A DNA stretch of 64,000 nt from Helopsaltes ochotensis (taxonomy: Eukaryota > Chordata > Aves > Passeriformes > Locustellidae), in NCBI GenBank assembly GCA_013400155.1, contig VXBM01000569.1, positions 434,001 to 498,000 of the forward strand, given 5' to 3'. Within the stretch, counting starts at the first letter, position 1. Every line of letters starts with the position of its first letter. The translations under genes and the position numbers were made by a program. Below, one piece after another: positions 27,636-39,500 of this stretch. The notes under the pieces are model-generated. The model ran no database searches and had not been told where the DNA came from. It saw only the letters and a program-made list of their open reading frames with translations.

Positions 27636-30600
27636 GTTACCTACCAAGACTGGCTAACACGATCGCACAGCATCTGGCCAACCTTACAGCATCTTCAAAG
27701 CTACCCAAGCTGCAGGTCTCATTCCTCACAACCAACCCTTTTGAAGGTTACAACTGCAACTCCCTTTTAAAACTAACATGCCTAGCACAGATAGAGCCTT
27801 CAGTCTGCAGGAAACAGACTTAGAAAACCATGTTGGGTAAGCCTGGTTTGCTGCAGATTGACTTTGCTCTTTAAACTTGGACACAACATCTAGCAATACC
27901 TGCAGTGGAACACTGACATGAGGGCTGAACTTAAGCCCACACCTGAGCCATTAAAGGACAAATCCATTCCTACTGCCCTCTGAAAGGATCCTGAGAGGTC
28001 AATTTCTCTACGTAGCTTGTTGGAGCAGCAGCAATCTGCAGTCTTGGTTAAGCACCAGCAGCAGCTCCTGAATAGCACAATTTGTTTCCCCAGGATGCAA
28101 ACTACAGATTTTACATGGTAAAACAAGCCCTACTTCCAGGTGTAACAGAGGCTCCATTGTCCTCATCAGAGTCTAAAACCTGAAATGCAAAGCATAGTTG
28201 TCCTGAGTGGTGGCAACAAGGAGAAGATAGAGAAGAGTTCGTACTTGAAAATTATTGTGGTTGTTACAGTGAGCATCATTCCAACTGTTACTGTTTTACA
28301 AATTTTCTAAAATATGCAACAGAGGCATGAAAACTTGCAAGGCAGCAAAACTCAGCTGATATGGAGAGGAGACAATATTCTTCAAGTGATTTGGTAAATA
28401 AATCCATGCAGCATCACAAGTAACTTGCATACTTGGTAGCAGCATGTGGCATAGGCATGAACATCTTTTTTCCACCATTGTGTGTAGTGAATGTTTTAAT
28501 ACTTGCAAAGATCTGCAACATTTGGCCTTCATATTGTGGATTCACACGCAGAGCTTGTAAGACCTTGAAAAAGCAGGCTTTCCCACCTGCAAGCCAAAGG
28601 ATCCTACATTGCTAGGGAAAAGTGGCACCTGGTATCACCTACCAAAGCACATAATACAGATAATTACATAGTACATCAGTGCCAGGTGCAGCAGAATCAA
28701 AACTGGGGAAAATACATACTTCACTGTCACCATCTCAAAGAGCTGTGTGTTTGAACACAGTTGTGTTCTGAACTAAACATTGTCAGCTAGCTCATAACAA
28801 AACAGAACACCCGTTTGCCATTAAAGCATTCCATTTCTTTCAAGAAAAAACTATCCAGAATGAATTAAGCCGAAACATGTAACTAAACACTTCCCAATCC
28901 ATAATAGTTGACAGAAAAGAAAAAAGAAATCCACTCCCATAAGATTTAGAGCAATCCTTTATAAAAAACTGCATAGTCCATGGTGCCCTCACAGAACAGG
29001 TTTGCATCTTTAATGCTTTAAATAAAATTTTCAAATATGACCCAGAGATTGGGCTGGGTGCTACTGCCTCCTTTAGTCTCCAGGAAAACAGCTCTCTTTC
29101 CTTTTCTTTTCCTTCATATTTTCTTGAGTTAAAGGGAATGAGATGATTCAGTATCACCCACTGTTACTGTAGGCATTAGGAATAGAGTATTAGCCCTAAA
29201 ACTGATGTGGAACATGTTAAGTACACAAGCTACTGACCGGAAAAAAAAAACCCTCTGAATCCCAGAGGAGGCAGCCACTGTAGCTGTTGAAAATGAAGGA
29301 TTTTCCAGAAACAAGATGAAAGAGCAGAAAAGAGAAGTCCGGTATCTAGTTGCCTCTATCAACATCCCTATGTTACCCATAGGGAATAGAACCCATCTTC
29401 AAGGAACAAGGAAAATTTAAGTTTTGCAAAAGTAACTCTCAAAGGTAGAGCAGAAGTTTAAAAGAAAAAAAAAAAAGTTAGTTTTTTTAACCATTGGGGA
29501 AGAAACGTTTCCACAAATATACATTGTTTTGGTTTCTTCTTCCACAAGGTTTTCGTGGATACTGAGAGTCTTTTCCTAATCTAATTTTATGGTTTAATTT
29601 AAATCGTCAGTACAACCTGAAGTTGCAAATCGATGGAAATGATAAAATAGCAGTTAGGACAACTGTGTATTACCAACCTAATGTCTGTAGAAAAGGGAGC
29701 AGGCCAGGCTGAACTAGAAAACTGTTTGAGAAAAAAGATGTGGCAGACAATGAATAGCAGAGGTACAAAGCACAGACTATAACTAAGGGATAGAAGAAGC
29801 AAACAAAACCAGCACAGATTCTCTCCCATCTTCTCTTTTCTGTTCTCCAGTATGAAGAAACCATGATGGTTCAAATGCTTAGCAAGAATGAAAAATATAA
29901 TCATACTGAAAATTAAAAAGGGAGGGAAGGCTAAATTATAATTAATTACAGAACAACTACTTGATTTTAGTACGCTGCAGACACAATTGCTTGCAGACCA
30001 TAGATATATTTTGGCCTAAATATTTAGGCTCACCAGCAGCCTTGGAAAGTCTCTACAAACCATTAAGTTCACACAGCCTAAGCAGTATAACAGATACAAT
30101 ACCAAGCACATTTTAGCAAATGTGGAACAAAGAGATGAAGCAGGAAATGAAAGGCTTAACTGGAATCACCATTTGCCTCTTCATTCCCTGCCGCCTGTGG
30201 TTCAATTGCCAGTTCACAACATCTCTCCTGTTGATCATCACTCTGAGATTAATATGCCTGAAGACTTTGATTATTTCCACATATATCCAAGCTCACTGTA
30301 TTTAGTTTAAAATCCAACCATTTTAATAAACACAACCTTTTTTCAAATCAAAGACGGCAGGCAATATTTAAGTTAGCCATAGCATATTCCAAGCATGTAT
30401 TGGTTTTGCTTCAGCCCGCTCTAACACCCTGGAAGTGCCTTCCCTGTAAGTGAATTATTTATAATTGAGATGCTCTGACAACAGGAGCATCAAAGCTACT
30501 GTCAGCAGCAGTTCTGGGAGTGTTCTTTACAAAAATCACGTCGTGCAATGGGGGAAAAGAAAAAGGAAAGTATCCCAGACAGGAAAGATCAAATGCAAAG

Positions 30601-30764
30601 AATGCAGTACAGGAAAGACTACAGCACAAGTAAGGTTTAAAACATCCCTAATACAATAGATAAGGTTCAGGCACTCCGTCTGTGTATATCCTTATAAATA
30701 AACACATATCTTAAGAATGACAGCAAAGCTCCCCATAGGATGTTATTTCTTAGCATATACTCAC

Positions 30765-30905
30765 ATAAACTTCATCGTGATCAAAGCGTTTCTTCAGGTT
30801 ATTGATGAAGGAATCTTCATTAAGTGGTTCTAAAAGAACCATATCTCCCACCCCTATCATGTCATCTAAAAGCGACGTCTTGACCTCCATTTTGGCCATT
30901 TTGTC
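30765..30905 (-). CDS. MYO1B: MYO1B exon 2: first coding exon (start codon, residues 1-45)
   Basis: This is the first coding exon of unconventional myosin-Ib, a short-tailed, tension-sensitive class I myosin that links actin to membranes through a motor, an IQ-motif lever arm and a lipid-binding tail. The coding part is 30765-30899 (45 codons); the six bases 30900-30905 are 5' UTR. The peptide starts MAKMEVKTSLLD, continues through GVGDMVLLEPLNE and ends RFDHDEVY. From memory this matches vertebrate MYO1B almost residue for residue, with small differences such as DD for DN and DEVY for SEIY. The acceptor is a long pyrimidine tract ending CCCAG directly before 30905, with a plausible CTAAC branch site at 30950-30954. 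The donor GTGAGT lies at 30759-30764. The exon ends in phase 0 after Tyr45. A second in-frame ATG at codon 4 is possible, but the first matches the known family start. In-frame codons upstream of the acceptor are intron and were not used. Confidence 0.97.
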
Positions 30906-33900
30906 CTGGGAAAAAAACAAAAGAAACAAGACTAAAACAAACAGCAAAGGTTAGCTGAAGGTTATTCTCATTTTTCACAGGCATTACCTACTAACACTAC
31001 TTCAGGAATAAAAGTCAAAAGAACACTACATCAAAATTATGTTTCCAAGGAATATTCTCAAAATCATTGCATCTACCCAGGTAGTCCACATGATTCCAAA
31101 ATTTAACTTCTAATAGTCAACAATGCCTTCTGGTCCACTATACATTAAACATGAAACTCCTAGAAACAGGAATGACAATTCCAGTGGGCATCACACCAGA
31201 GTATTTGGATAACTTCAACACAGTGTTCAAGTGCATGTAAGCCTGTGTGTATCAAAAACCTTCATCAGGATCTCCAAACTAGGGGTTTAAATTTGTCAAT
31301 AACCCTAATCTGAATTCCATTTTCATCCTTACTTGCATTTCTCCAACTCCATTAATACTGAAATAGAAACCAACTCACTGAACCTACTCAAAGACAAAAA
31401 AACACAGTATTTGATCTTAGCTCATAAACCCTGGGCTCCAAAGTGCCTATATTCCAGTACAGTGCTGGTATTGGCTATGTGAAACTATCAAATTACTTCA
31501 TTTACTTGTAATTTTGTTGCTTGAGAGAACATTTTCACGGGGCAGCAACAACCCAGCTGACAAGTGGAGACACTGCATCAATATAACCGGAGTGGCAAAA
31601 GCCAGAAGCTGGGTTTGAACAGGGGACCGGGATCAAACAAAGTCTGATAAAGGAAGTCATTTAGACAAAGTCGTCAAGGTCAGGCCAAAACTTGGCACCT
31701 ATTTGATCCTCCCAGGCTTTCATCCCTCCAATCCAAACGCTGGAGATTACTGAGCTCCCCAAGAACTCCGGGCACACAGTTACTGCTTTCAGCTTTCCTG
31801 AGGAGACTGAAAAATGGATGGATTCACAGCTGGCAAACAGGGACTCAGAGGTGAGAGAACAGCTTTGCTGACCACACAAACCAAAGACCAGCTACACAAA
31901 ACAGCAGCTCAACTTCAGCAGTCAGCTGTCACCTCCCAGCTACAGAATGCTGCCAGGCTGTCCTTGGTCCCCCTACCACTGCTGCACATTTTAATTCTAA
32001 ATATATTTTCTTGTTTCCCAAAATGCCACTGAGCAGTTATTACCTCATATAATCAGTGCCACCTTGCCATAGTACCACTCCATTGGATGATTAATTTAAA
32101 ACAAGCAGTGTCTTTTATCTCTCCCTTCTGCCTGCAGCCGCCCTTTTACTAAAAGTTATTTCATGTTTTCCACCATCAGTGAGTGACATTTGAGGGATTT
32201 TAGATCAAGACTTAAGTCTTGCTTGATGTTTTTCCAAATTCAATGAAGAGAAGGGCAGCTCCACAGGCAGCTAACAAAGAGATACAAAAAGATCCCCAAA
32301 ACCTGAACCAAGCCTGGGAATTACTAGGAATTCACATGGAAATGCAAAACCAGTGCTGAACTATGGTAAGCAACCAAAGCTGAATCAACTCTGCTAAACA
32401 AACAAAAGAGCATTTATTTTAAACAGAAACACTGGACAAATATTTTTGTAGAGAAAGATACTTCTATTCTTAAAAGTTCACCTCTCTGAATCACCAAAAA
32501 AATTTTAAATATTTGTAGAATCTTTTTCAGAGGAATCACTTCAACTTCTGAATCCCATTATGACAAATTCTTTAAACTACCAATCTTGTTTCAGTGACTT
32601 AATTACTTCCTATACATCAACTAATGTTCAAACAATTTTTGAAGGCTGAAAAAATAAAGCCCTCCTCAAGTATGGAACTTATTAAATAATGGGTTTGTGG
32701 CCAAATATATAAAAAAAGCAACACAAAAATCCTAATAAGGGCAATTTAAACCTAAAATTTAAGTTCTAAGTACAATACCTCATTTACCATTGTGAAATTA
32801 CATACCATCTACCACACTTCATGCATCACTGCTTGGGAATTTCAAGAGCAAGTGCAGCCAAACCCATCAAAAACATCCATGCATTCCCAAACTCAGTGGC
32901 ATGTTTTGCAGAAGTGGTGCAAGAAGACACTATATCAACTATTACAAGTTGGATCAAAAAGTTGTATACAGATATTGACTTATCACTACATTGGAAAAGT
33001 TCAATTTTATGGTCTAAGGTTAATTTTCAGCTTGTTTTTTTCCACAATAACTTACAGCCTTCTATGATTAAAGTATTTTTTATTAACTTGCGAGTTAGAA
33101 AGTACTAGGAACCCAAATGATGAAAAAATTGAACAGGCTGAGACAACTTATTTAACACTGCTTGCTCAAAACCATTTTCAATAGCCTAGCCTTAGCAAGA
33201 AATCATGAAAGATTAGCTTACATACATACACTCACGTATGATTCAAGAGTATTCTGCCATACCAGCATTGTTAGCCCTCTGCTCTGGTGGAATCCAATCA
33301 TAATCCCTGCTCTGGTCTATCTAACAAAGGAAAATCCAGCCTGTTGGATAATTTGGTTGTCTATCTGAGGTAAAAAGTGGGGGGGAAAAAGCACTGCTAA
33401 GAGAAACCAACAGTGTTTAAACATATATTAATCAATTAAATAGAGCTTAAATTAATCTACTAGAAGAATGTAGTAGAAGATCAATATATAACACTTTCAA
33501 AACACCAAATGCTAATTTTAGAAGTAGCCTTATTTAAAAATGTCAAAAATCAGCACACTACACAGAAAAAAAAAATCAAACCCTTGCAACATTACATGGC
33601 TAAACTTCAGAAAAAGCTCAGGAACTCAAGCCAAATCCATGTCCAAGTATTTGCCATATACTCAGAGATGCCTTGCAGCTGTTAATATTTCCCATCAGCA
33701 CTGTTGACAGGGTGCTCACCACAGTTTGGAGAGCAGTACATAAAAGCAAGTGGCTTCCTTGCACTTATTCACACACCTTTAAAAAGAGGGATGCCTCTCA
33801 AGAACCGTTTTCAGGGACCAGATCTATGAGAGAGATGGGACCAGAACCTGCTCCCAGTGCCTGAGAGATCAGGAGGGTCAGATTGTTCCTCCAGCATTGC

Positions 33901-34796
33901 CTGGTCTCACCCATACCCACTAACCAATTGAGGTTTCTCCCAAATTCACCCTTCTTGTCCCTAAAGGAAAGATCAGCAGCATTTCAAAATATCTCCTTTC
34001 TCTGTAGGCAGTTGTCAAATCTGTTCTTCCTCCCTTCGGTCTCATATCTGAGCCTTAATCCAATGGAGTGAGAACGTTTGCAACATGTTTCAATTCTCAG
34101 AAAAAAAAATTTTAAAAGCCTTTTCAGTAATCCTTCACAGTATGATCTGTTTTATGTTGGACAACATGCTAGGGAGGAGAAGTGCTGGGCAGGCTATGTC
34201 TTTAAAATGCTTTTATCCACACACTCCCACGCCACACAGAGCCTTTTAAAACACAGACTGTTGTACCCACTGCTTGCAGTGCCTGGGATTGCCATCCAGC
34301 CAGGCCAATTGAATCTAAAAACCTTCTTGCCCCTCTTGGCCACAGGGATGGCAAATTAAAAATCACAGCATCCCACAGCCACAGCCGCCGTATCATTTGC
34401 CATTCTGAAACAAGAGCCAACAAGAACTATAAATAGAAGAGGATGCAGAGAATAGGCAAAACCCCCAAAGCCTTGTACAATTAAATGCACACATTCTCCA
34501 CGGGGGAAATGAAGTAATGCCCTGTTATTGGCACACAGCACGTTACAGAATTGTCCAAGGTTTTCCACATCACCCTCCAACAGCAGAGCAGCTACAATTG
34601 TCAGCAGCTTCCTACAGCTGTGCAGCCCTTACCTCACACTCAAGAGTTTGGGGTGCTGGAACTATCACTGTCTGCAGAGGTGGCTTGGTTTTTTTGGTTT
34701 TTTTTCTTTCCAGGAATTGTAGCAAGAGCACAATTTCCCTACCATCAAAACTGACACAGATGTACTCACATGTGCATCGAGCTCTGATTATTTAAA

Positions 34797-34860
34797 GAAA
34801 AACCACAAAATAAATTTAAAAAAATAAATAAAATTTAAAAAATATATAAATATAATAAAC
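34797..34860. repeat. AT-rich low-complexity sequence
   Basis: Nearly pure A/T with AAATAAA-like units in MYO1B intron 1. Confidence 0.85.
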
Positions 34861-34949
34861 CCCAAGCCTTTCACTACAACCAGCTCACCGTAGAAGATTA
34901 CCCCCTTTTTCTTTTATAAGTCTTAACAGGGACAATGAGCAACCTTGCC

Positions 34950-35450
34950 CACCCTTCCCGGTTTGCTCTGTCCGGGAGCCATCAGCCCACACGGACTGGG
35001 GACATTGACAGGCCGCTGCCGCAAAAAGCAGTAATGACACAATGTCATTACTCGAACAAAACAAAACCGAAAGGGGCTGCAACCATCATCTCCTGCTGCT
35101 GCTCACGGCAAGCCTAAGTACCAATTTAGCAAGAGGCAGGATTTAAATTTAACCTGCTCCGCTGCCCAGCAAACCTTGCGCCTCAGCAGCCCTGACTGAC
35201 GCCCCAAAGGTGCGAGCTCATTGGGAGCGCCCTGCGCTGCTCCACCAGGCAAACCGAGGCGCTCTCCGCAGCTGAGCTCTGAACAATGCCCTTTTCACTC
35301 AGAGCTCCGTTTCCCGACATCAGCATGAGTGAAAAAACGTTGATATCATCCAGAGGAAAGCCTTGCTTTCCCTCCAGCCCCTTCCCGTCTGCTGCCTGGC
35401 CACGGCCTGCAGGAACACCTGCACCCTCCTTTCCCAGCTGTGACTGCTCT
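34950..35450. promoter_or_regulatory. Second, smaller GC/CpG-enriched patch in MYO1B intron 1
   Basis: This stretch stands out from the AT-rich intron by GC content and several CpGs (for example around 34975-35030 and 35160-35280). It could be an internal promoter, an enhancer or simply a GC-rich patch. No start codon, TATA box or clear exon can be tied to it. A minus-strand donor candidate lies upstream at 35791-35796. Confidence 0.3.
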
Positions 35451-35888
35451 CAGTTGTTGCTCTGACACGTCCGTGTCCTGTGGAAAAGGACATGCAGAAA
35501 ACAGCTCCATATTGCAGCCCGCTGCTTTTTCCTGCAAGAAAACGGACTTGAGGAACGTGACAGACAAATTGCAGGAAGGAATGTTAATGGATATCGCAAC
35601 ATCAGTAAAAGCACTCAAAGAACTAAAATGCTTCCTCGGACTCTCCATCTTTCCCCTTTTGTTTTCGCCAGTGTCTGAATAGATTCTGAATTCCTTTTTT
35701 TTCCTCCCAGTCCTACTGAACAAACCAGTGTTTCCCAAACTGGAAAAGTTTATAATTCGGAGCTTTTGAATTAGCTGATGTTTCTCACATCTTACCTACC
35801 AATCAAGAGCTCTTATTTGAAGCCTTGTGCAACCCCTCTTAAATTTCCGTGGGCACTGAACATTACACACGTGTGCCGGATTCCTTGA

Positions 35889-35974
35889 GCACTTAACAAC
35901 AACCAGCTCTGGTGAATTACAAAAGTAAAGTGCACTTAACAACAAACAGCTCCGGTGAATTACAAAAGTAAAAT
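35889..35974. repeat. 43-base tandem duplication
   Basis: Two head-to-tail copies (35889-35931 and 35932-35974) both start GCACTTAACAACAA and contain GGTGAATTACAAAAGTAAA. I count three mismatches over 43 bases, so the duplication is fairly recent. It lies in MYO1B intron 1. No known element is recognised. Confidence 0.95.
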
Positions 35975-36472
35975 GCGGCAGTACGGGCTGTATTTGTATC
36001 GGGACCGCAGGAATGTTTGCATTCAGCATCAGCTAAATGGGAACAGCCCTTCAGCAACATCAGATTAGGGCAGTTTCGCACCAGTGACTGCAATTTAGAT
36101 GACAGAAGATCTGACCAGAGAATTCCATAGGAGAAGCGAATGCTCCGCTGGCCTCTGCTACCAACCACCACGCGTTTATCTAAAGATTGGGTAATTTTCA
36201 AGGAAGAATCGGGCCACTTAAGGTACTGTTGAACAAACAGCTGCAACCACGTGAGGCAATATCATCTTTTAATAGTTTAACAATGGAGACTTAACTGCAG
36301 TTCAGAAAAACTGATAGTGTGAGAATTAGACTGCATTAGGACATGTACAAAAATGTTTGCTGGGACATTATCTCCTCCTGACGTAAACAGTGGATGAAAC
36401 TTGCTTCATTAACAGGACTCAGGTTCTTCATAAATGCATAGCTGAGAGCTTTGGTTGCTGCTGAAGTTCTTT

Positions 36473-36523
36473 GGGGCTTGTTGGGGGGTATTGGGGGTTT
36501 TTGTTTTGGCATGGGGGTGGGGT
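36473..36523 (+). other. G-rich tract with quadruplex potential
   Basis: Five runs of four to six G occur at 36473-36476, 36483-36488, 36493-36497, 36513-36517 and 36519-36522. One intervening loop is 15 bases, so this is not a canonical short-loop quadruplex. The G-rich strand is the non-coding (template) strand of MYO1B, so the intron 1 transcript would be C-rich here. Confidence 0.6.
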
Positions 36524-39500
36524 GGTTTTTATTTTTACATCAGCTTGGTTACACCCCACACTAAGCAATAATTTCCCCTAAAATGAGAGAGATGCCTCTC
36601 TCATGCTTCTGTTCATATTATGATGAGACTGTGAACAACTCTGGTATCACCGAAAAGGTGGCACAGCACCTTACCACAAAACCAAAATCACATGAGCCAT
36701 GAATGCAGAAGGTGCAGCTTTGCCCTCCTTCTCTTCCTTAAAAAAAAAAAATCCCCACCAAACTAATTCAGCAGCCTGAGGGGGCTGTGTTTGCATTTCT
36801 CTGAGGCTATTTTCTGTTATTTTTTTCCTAGTAGTTTGAATAACATTAGCATGGATATTACCTGCTCTACGAGACCATGGGGTATATCTATTCTATTATT
36901 CCTCCTTTACAGTCCCAGCAGTACATGTCTTCAAATTACTTCTGATAATCATTTTGCAACCACAACACAATAACTGCCCCCAGTAATCGCACTCTGGGGT
37001 TGATCTATTTCCTAAGTCAACTTTCTGCCTTGCTTTAACTCATCTGGGTCAGTCACACAGTCACACCAGGTTTTGGGAAAAACATTTGGGTCTTTCAACA
37101 TTGCTAAGGCACTCTTCTTTAGCAGCTGTGAAAATACAGTCAAAATATATCTGCTACTCCATTTTTAGCCTGCAAATGTTCCTTTACATTTTGGATTATA
37201 TTGACAGGCTTCAAAGAATATAGGTGTGAAGTGGCCTTTTCTGTAAATGGTTATTCTGGAGTCCTTTTTTTTCTTTTTTTCCTTTAATTAGTTTAATGGG
37301 GAAAACACCTTGAGTGTTTTCAATGCACCTAGAAATAGGTCTTCACTACCAAGGCTATTTACAGTCCAAAATCCTGGTTAAATTCCCACTGAGTTCAGCA
37401 GAAACAGGATCCGTGGTGGTTTCTTATATTTAGGCTTCTCTTAGTCATTGCCTAGCCACAGAGTTTTATAATCATTCCAGGTCCACATCCACAGAAAGGG
37501 ATAAAGTATTCAGTAACAAAGGAGGTCAACTTTTGGCACCTACACCTTACTAAGATTTCCTTGAATATTTTTCAAAATAAGGAACAAAATGTGACTGCAA
37601 AGCCAAAAGTTGTCAAAGGTCCTGCCATCTGCCCCTAAACCAAAGACTAGATTTCCAACTGACAGTGTTTTTCAGGCAACATGACTTTCAAAAAGTCAGG
37701 ACAGCATATGGACATATAAAAAAACACCCTCATTCTTTTACTACTGGATAGCCAAACTCCACTAAGCACTGAGTGCCCTTTTAAACTGATTATCTTAATC
37801 TTTCAAGCTGCCGCCTAAAGTTTTCAGCCAATTTTGGGGGATCCAGCCCAATCCAAAGGTTACGTTTGCAGAACAGGGGCACAAAAAAACCAAGGTAGCA
37901 TTTATTTATATTAGGGGCTCTTCTTTGTTTGCTGTATGTCACACACCAGTAGCTTGCCACCACACCAGAGCTTGCATTCAAAAGAGCTCTCAGTAGCAGA
38001 TCCCCATAAAAACACTTTTACACACAATCAGCCCTCACAAAGTCAAATCATTTCTTTCAACTGAGGTTTCAGCCCCTCGGGAGCAATCCAGCAATCAGCT
38101 GTAATCAAGATCTTTGATTAAAATAGGATTTTTTACTTTCTGTTCCACACAAGCAGAGAAATCAGACCTTGCATCCCTGCAGTCAGCAGGGGAACCACAC
38201 ATCCCTGGTACAGGCAAAAGAACTGCTCGTGGTGGAGCAACTGGAGTGAACACTAATGAACGTGGTCGGTAAGGGAGGTACTAAGAGATGTCCTAATACT
38301 ACAGGGTTAAAATACCAGAGTACACGCTAATCTTCTGCTCAAATGCTTTGTTGCCTATTAAGCAGTCGGTGATAAGCCCTGGAGATATGCAGAAAACGAA
38401 ATAACAGGCCAGGTAACACCCCGGCTTCACTCAGCTGCCAACAGCAGAAGGAAAAGCAGCCACAAAGTCGTCACAACAGCCACTGAACCAGGCTTAAAAC
38501 CGGTCACAGATGAACACAAACTTAATCAGGGGCTTCAGGAAATCCAGATCCCAGAAGAGGCGCTGGTGCCTGTATCCACGGGGCATGAAGTCAGCCACAA
38601 TAACTGAAAGCATCCTAACTCCTAAAGCAGCTGGCACTCACAGGTTTCCTCAGTCTCCAGGCACCCAAATCGTCCTCCAAGCAGCAAAAGTCTGGGTAAA
38701 GCAAAATTTTCCCTGTCCTTTTCCATTTAAAACAGGAGGAAAAGTCACTCCAACACCACCCCAGGGATCTTATTCTTGCCCATTGCAATATCCCTTCCTC
38801 AAAACTTCACTGTCCTTGTAATATTTGTAAATAAAGTTTGGTATGGTTTTAGCCCAGTATTTTATGAAAATAAGACAAATTATGACAGCGGTATATCTCT
38901 TGGTCTACACATCTACTCTCTCAGACACATCTAATGTTGAATTTCATTCAAAAGGACAGAGTAAAGGACAATAGAACAGCTGATTTTCCACACAAAAGCA
39001 GGCAGGAGAGGAGATCTGTGCATAATCATTCCATCAGAGACATGGGTTTCAAGGAGAATAAACCCCTTATTAAGTACCACAGAGCAGAAAAATTGCTCTG
39101 CAAAATTCCCTAGCTGCAGAAAAAGCTTCAAGTGGAAATTATTACTTCTTTGCAAGTCAATCCATCACAAGAGAAAAACCTGCAGGAAGTCAGACTCGAC
39201 TAGTCCTGTTTCTCCCAGGAGTAACTGCCAAGGTAAAACAGTAGCACGAGGTTTCACCCTACCACTTGCCATCACTGTCTATTCTGCACATCAGTTTCTG
39301 CCCAGCAAGACACTGCTATTTTTTAAGGAAGGAAAGGAATAAAAGAATTTGGATACAAGTGTTGGGGGAAAAGGAAGCATTATTTGCCGAAACCTAAGAT
39401 AAAAAGGAATCTACTTAAGGGAAGACAAGACTTAAATAAATTAGATGTGCTGTTGAGGCATGTCAACTGTCTCAAGCAGTTGGCCTATATCACAATTTTG

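Larger units (their letters stand above)
17601..30764 (-). other. MYO1B: MYO1B intron 2
   Basis: This intron of 13,164 bases lies between the GTGAGT donor at 30759-30764 and the CAACAG acceptor at 17601-17602. It is phase 0. It holds an old CR1 fragment (about 27.32-27.63 kb), a TTTC microsatellite and a 13-base inverted repeat at 23.3 kb, listed separately. The longest open frame, 174 codons at 17934-18458 on the plus strand, has no recognisable motif, is antisense to the gene and lacks exon features, so it is treated as chance. No RNA gene was recognised. Confidence 0.9.

Noticed and set aside
31600..31640. GGTTTGAAC-like sequence considered as a tRNA T-arm
   Set aside because: No acceptor stem, A-box or cloverleaf can be built around it.
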